Of a DNA stretch of 43,613 bases, positions 40,649-43,613 are shown one piece after another. Origin of the DNA: an uncultured Clostridia bacterium (GTDB lineage: Bacteria; Bacillota; Clostridia; Oscillospirales; Oscillospiraceae). The notes beneath the pieces were generated by a model that did not search any database, had not been told where the DNA came from, and saw nothing but the letters and a program-made list of their open reading frames with translations. Positions within the stretch are counted from its first letter, which is position 1; every line of letters begins with the position of its first letter. A program made the translations under genes and the position numbers. The stretch spans positions 1 through 43,613 of the forward strand of contig CALBJG010000026.1 of the NCBI GenBank assembly GCA_937892865.1. Direction: 5' to 3'.

Positions 40649-41533
40649 ATGAATTTTAAATTGGAACTGCAACGGAAAACGAATGAAATAGAAAGTATAA
40701 TTGAATCCTTTCTGCCGAAACAGGAAGGACCGCAAAAGACAGTGATCGAGGCGATGAATTATAGTATTCTTGCCGGCGGAAAGCGTTTGCGTCCGATGCT
40801 TATGCTGGAAACATATTACTTGTTTGGTGGTTGTGGTAATGTTGTAAACCCCTTTGCTGCAGCAATTGAAATGATCCACACCTATTCGCTTGTTCATGAC
40901 GATTTGCCGGCTATGGACAATGATGAATACAGAAGAGGCAAGAAAACGACCCATGCAGTATACGGAGAGACAATGGGTATTCTTGCCGGTGATGGCTTGC
41001 TAAATTACGCATTTGAAACTGCATTAAGATCTTTGGACATTCAAAGGGATGATAATACTGCAAAAGCACTGCAAATTCTTGCAAGAAAAGCAGGTATATA
41101 CGGCATGATCGGCGGTCAGGTCGTAGATATAGAATCAGAGGGCAAGCCGATTGATATTGATACGGTTACCTATATTCACAAAAATAAAACTGCCGCATTG
41201 ATAGAGGCATCAATGATGATTGGTGCAATTCTTGCCGGTGCCGATACGGGTGATTTGACGAGAATAGAAAAGGCGGCTATGAATATTGGAATTGCTTTCC
41301 AAATCCAGGATGACATTCTTGACATTATCAGCACCACCGAGGAGTTAGGAAAACCGGTTGGCAGTGATGAGAAAAATCAGAAAACTACATATGTTTCCAT
41401 AAAAGGATTGGAGCAGGCAAAAAAGGATGTTCAGTCTTTATCAAAACAAGCCCTGGATATTCTTGCGTCGTTCAGAAATCGTAATGTATTTCTTGAAGAA
41501 CTTGTTGAAATGTTGATTTGTCGAAAAAAATAA
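40649..41533 (+). CDS. ispA: polyprenyl synthetase, farnesyl diphosphate synthase type
   Basis: A 294-residue trans-isoprenyl diphosphate synthase that condenses isopentenyl diphosphate with allylic diphosphates. First Asp-rich motif: VHDDLPAMDNDEYRRG (Asp84, Asp85, Asp90), the bacterial short-chain type; second: FQIQDDILDI near residue 230. GGKRLRP (about 43-49) binds diphosphate. AAGGGG eight bases before ATG 40649 sets the start. Usual xseB or dxs neighbours are missing; it is paired with an SDR instead. Chain length (C15 or C20) cannot be settled from sequence reading. Confidence 0.92.
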   Translation: MNFKLELQRKTNEIESIIESFLPKQEGPQKTVIEAMNYSILAGGKRLRPMLMLETYYLFGGCGNVVNPFAAAIEMIHTYSLVHDDLPAMDNDEYRRGKKTTHAVYGETMGILAGDGLLNYAFETALRSLDIQRDDNTAKALQILARKAGIYGMIGGQVVDIESEGKPIDIDTVTYIHKNKTAALIEASMMIGAILAGADTGDLTRIEKAAMNIGIAFQIQDDILDIISTTEELGKPVGSDEKNQKTTYVSIKGLEQAKKDVQSLSKQALDILASFRNRNVFLEELVEMLICRKK

Positions 41534-41538
41534 TCTAA

Positions 41539-41570
41539 AAAAACCGCTCCCGGTTTCAGGAGCGGTTTTT
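41539..41570. terminator. bidirectional terminator after ispA
   Basis: AAAAACCGCTCC (41539-41550) pairs with GGAGCGGTTTTT (41559-41570) around an eight-base loop. It also ends the convergent fucU-transporter unit. Confidence 0.85.
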
Positions 41571-41572
41571 AA

Positions 41573-42499
41573 TTAAGTGATGCTGAAAACGGCAGCCAAT
41601 ACAGCAAATAGAATGATCGTACAAAGTGTCATACAAGACAGGGAAGCGGATACAAGACCGCGTTCCTCCGGATCATCGGAAAACACTGGAATCACAAAGG
41701 GTGGCGGAAGAATGAACATCAAAAGGGCAGCACCCTCAAAGATGATTCCATTTAATAAAGTTCCGTTTACCGCTACGATGATCAAATAAGATACGATCAT
41801 CGTGAAAACACGCACAAAAATCATACCCGCTGTCTTTTTCCAGGGGATATCTTTAACTGACAGGTCATAACCGATCACAAGCAAAATGATCATACCGGTC
41901 GGCGCGCTGAGGAAACTTGTCAATGCGTCCAATACACTGCTGATACCGACAGTTTGCATTTTTCCGTACAAACCTGTCGCGCCAATAATTACACCAATTG
42001 CAGTTGCCCACAGAATCGGAGTCTTTGCCATATCCAGCAGAATCGATTTTACATTTTTGTTGCCGGAAATCAGTATTTTAAATACGGTAAAAACAAATAA
42101 TGTTTGTCCAATATCCAAGATCGCAAAACTGGATGCGCTCTCTTTTGGGAACAGCAGTGAAAACAGCGCATAACCAAGCATACCGGCTTCGCAACCGGAG
42201 GCAAGAAAAGGCGCAAGATTGCTTTTGATTCTGAAAATCTTAACAACAAGAAATCCCAGAGCTAAAGCAATACAGCATACGATAAACATCAACACAGGAA
42301 CAGCAATGGTGCTGACAGAGTATTCTGCAGTTGCAAAGGCATTTAACAGAACAAAAGGTAATGTCAAATTGATGACTACTTTTTTTAGTGTGTCAATACC
42401 GTTTCTATCAATGAAATGCTTACTTCTGCAAAATATACCTAATCCCAGTGTTAAAAAAACCGGAAGCGCTGTTTGAATAACAGAAATAATCTTATCCAC
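41573..42499 (-). CDS. AEC-family (auxin efflux carrier-like) transporter
   Basis: A 308-residue integral membrane protein with about ten hydrophobic helices in two inverted halves. It has the family's N-terminal GLGIFCRSKHFID with the following LVVINLTLP-type helix, and a C-terminal half with the proline-rich LPPPFVIPVFSDD. Bacterial members export or import organic acids such as malate or lactate. It starts two bases after the fucU stop, so the two are co-translated. Co-occurrence with fucU and an aldolase suggests it handles a fermentation product such as lactate or lactaldehyde-derived acid; this is inference. Confidence 0.88.
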   Translation of the reverse strand: MDKIISVIQTALPVFLTLGLGIFCRSKHFIDRNGIDTLKKVVINLTLPFVLLNAFATAEYSVSTIAVPVLMFIVCCIALALGFLVVKIFRIKSNLAPFLASGCEAGMLGYALFSLLFPKESASSFAILDIGQTLFVFTVFKILISGNKNVKSILLDMAKTPILWATAIGVIIGATGLYGKMQTVGISSVLDALTSFLSAPTGMIILLVIGYDLSVKDIPWKKTAGMIFVRVFTMIVSYLIIVAVNGTLLNGIIFEGAALLMFILPPPFVIPVFSDDPEERGLVSASLSCMTLCTIILFAVLAAVFSIT

Positions 42500-42501
42500 A
42501 G

Positions 42502-42948
42502 TTATTTGATAACACCCTTCTGCAAAATAATATTTGCATAGATTTCTGTTTCACCGGTTTGCAGAATGCAATAGCAATCTTTTGCTTCATCGTAGAAATC
42601 AAAGCGATCGATATTTCCAACTGCTTCAGAGCCGCGGTTATCGTATTTGGCAATGATCTCTTTATATGTATTCCAAACGGGAATGTTAAGGTCCTTATCG
42701 CAATCCATTTTTTCCATTAAGATTGCAGGCTTTTCCACATAAGTATCCAGGGGGAATACCTGCAGAATTGCGTCCAGGATTTCCGGTACGCCATGCCCGT
42801 CAGCGCGCAGGAAAACGGCGTTTTTAGCCTTTGCCATAGAGGCGCCGGGGAAATTGCCGTCGCCAATGCAGATGCGATCGCTGTGACCCATTTCAGCAAG
42901 TACTTTCAATAACTCCGGGGAGAGGATGGAAGGAATATTCTTTAACAT
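42502..42948 (-). CDS. fucU: RbsD/FucU family sugar mutarotase (L-fucose mutarotase-like)
   Basis: A 148-residue cytosolic enzyme interconverting anomers of fucose or ribose-type sugars. The motif MGHSDRICIGDGNFPG supplies His22 and Asp30, and the C-terminal IYANIILQKGV is the family ending with the conserved Tyr. Length matches FucU (about 140) more than RbsD (about 130). The Met at 42954 is too close to GGAGG, so ATG 42948 is used. It is divergent from the class II aldolase gene, giving a fucose/deoxysugar context. Confidence 0.88.
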   Translation of the reverse strand: MLKNIPSILSPELLKVLAEMGHSDRICIGDGNFPGASMAKAKNAVFLRADGHGVPEILDAILQVFPLDTYVEKPAILMEKMDCDKDLNIPVWNTYKEIIAKYDNRGSEAVGNIDRFDFYDEAKDCYCILQTGETEIYANIILQKGVIK

Positions 42949-42966
42949 AAGCATACCTCCGATATA

Positions 42967-42994
42967 TTGACTAATTTATTTGTTATGTTATAAT
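42967..42994 (+). promoter_or_regulatory. promoter of the class II aldolase gene
   Basis: TTGACT (42967-42972), 16-bp spacer, TATAAT (42989-42994). TGTTATG (42981-42987) and TGTTATA (42986-42992) overlap it, similar to the deoR-type repeats, though partly explained by an extended -10. Confidence 0.5.
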
Positions 42995-43017
42995 CTAAGA
43001 AAAAAGGTGGTATTACT

Positions 43018-43593
43018 ATGGACTTCGCGGAACAAGTTGCACTATTTTCCAAACATGCAGAGGAGAAGGGATTAGTAAACAGCATTGAGGGAAACCTGTC
43101 TGTGATCGACAGAACTACCGGCAATATATACATCACACCCTCTCATAAAATGAAAGCACGGCTTACACCGGAACAAATCTGTGTGATTGATCCGCAGGGG
43201 AATCAGATTGGCGGAATTTATCCTCGCTCTTCTGAGTTTTTCCTGCATGAAGCTGCATACAAGGCACGCCCGGATATTGGCGCAGTAGTCCATTGCCATG
43301 TGCCTTACTTAACAGCTTATGCCTTGGCATATCGTGATTTTGATACACCTAAGGATACGTTTTTAAGTACATTCTTCGGTAAAATACAGTGTTTGCCCTA
43401 TGGCGAACACGGCACCCATGGCATCCATGCAGGCATTGAAAAAGCGCTGACGGATAACCGGCCGATTGCATTGCTTGGTGGTCATGGTATTGTTTGCGTT
43501 GGGGATGACTTGGAAGCAGCAATTGGTTGGACAGAAGCGGCGGAAAATTTCGCAAAGACTATAGCGATTCGTGATAAGTTAATGGGATTCTAA
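43018..43593 (+). CDS. class II aldolase/adducin family protein (L-fuculose-phosphate aldolase-like)
   Basis: A 191-residue zinc aldolase. The catalytic set is visible: Glu73 in RSSEFFLHEA, His92 and His94 in VVHCHVPY, and His156 in LLGGHGIV, matching the order and spacing of FucA. N-terminal EGNLS is the phosphate-site loop. It is shorter than E. coli FucA (215), lacking the C-terminal helical tail. AAGGTGG is seven bases before the ATG. Divergent from fucU, it probably cleaves a ketose 1-phosphate to DHAP and an aldehyde; fuculose, rhamnulose and ribulose phosphates are all possible. Nothing follows to the window end. Confidence 0.87.
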   Translation: MDFAEQVALFSKHAEEKGLVNSIEGNLSVIDRTTGNIYITPSHKMKARLTPEQICVIDPQGNQIGGIYPRSSEFFLHEAAYKARPDIGAVVHCHVPYLTAYALAYRDFDTPKDTFLSTFFGKIQCLPYGEHGTHGIHAGIEKALTDNRPIALLGGHGIVCVGDDLEAAIGWTEAAENFAKTIAIRDKLMGF

Positions 43594-43613
43594 AAAGTGG
43601 CGGTCATTCGACC

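Noticed and set aside
1..43613. Mobile elements, CRISPR arrays, prophage or attachment sites, including at the tRNA genes.
   Set aside because: No transposase, integrase, regularly spaced repeats or tRNA-end duplications were found; gene content and base use look uniformly chromosomal.

Overview
The window reads as an ordinary chromosomal segment of a low-to-mid GC anaerobic Bacillota, most likely class Clostridia (gut or rumen fermenter type). The grounds are strong AGGAGG-type ribosome binding sites, sigma-A promoters with 16-18 bp spacers, an F1Fo operon with two small leader membrane proteins, and a fermentation gene set (ackA, an LDH/MDH-family enzyme). No CRISPR array, insertion sequence, prophage or integrase was seen. 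Species cannot be named from the sequence alone.

Layout. 1-1054: 3' end of tgt, then yajC. 1122-7548: carbohydrate-flavoured island with an orphan TIM-barrel-like protein divergent from a PocR/AraC regulator, a cysteine-rich unknown, galM, and a pair of amidohydrolase-fold genes of which the second lacks metal ligands. 7542-11464 (minus): recD2-comF-mreB. 11679-18838 (plus): complete ATP synthase operon (two small leader membrane genes, then B-E-F-H-A-G-D-C) whose c subunit carries two carboxylates typical of a Na+ rotor and whose a subunit has an extra hydrophobic hairpin. 18880-20329 (minus): tmcAL and a small membrane protein. 20466-24063 (plus): ackA, pepT, and an LDH-like gene with a malate-type arginine. 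24105-30804: lplA, a DeoR regulator, a 2-oxo acid dehydrogenase made of a tandem-lipoyl E2 and a fused E1 alpha/beta (no E3 nearby), and a metallo-beta-lactamase-fold gene.

30864-39153 (minus) is the least explained part. Two adjacent transcription units encode a creatininase-fold enzyme, a COG2509-like flavoprotein and an EEP-fold hydrolase, then two tandem cytosolic CBM9-like proteins, a BaiCD/dienoyl-CoA-reductase-like Fe-S flavoenzyme and a two-subunit aconitase X. I propose this as a candidate undescribed catabolic system: a redox step, a dehydration by aconitase X and two hydrolytic steps acting on a hydroxylated, probably sugar-derived, substrate. The substrate is unknown.

39437-39615 holds tRNA-Tyr and tRNA-Thr (minus) with their own promoter and terminator. 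39751-41533 is an SDR gene followed by a farnesyl-diphosphate-synthase-type gene. 41573-43593 is a divergent fucose-type locus: fucU and an AEC transporter against a class II aldolase.

Regulatory DNA is readable in many gaps. The best cases are helically phased direct repeats between the AraC gene and its neighbour, a TGTTATA/TATAACA motif shared by the deoR and E2 promoters, and a perfect 12-bp palindrome inside the promoter of the aconitase X operon. No gene-free stretch exceeds 300 bases. The longest, 39154-39436, holds two candidate promoters and the tRNA terminator.
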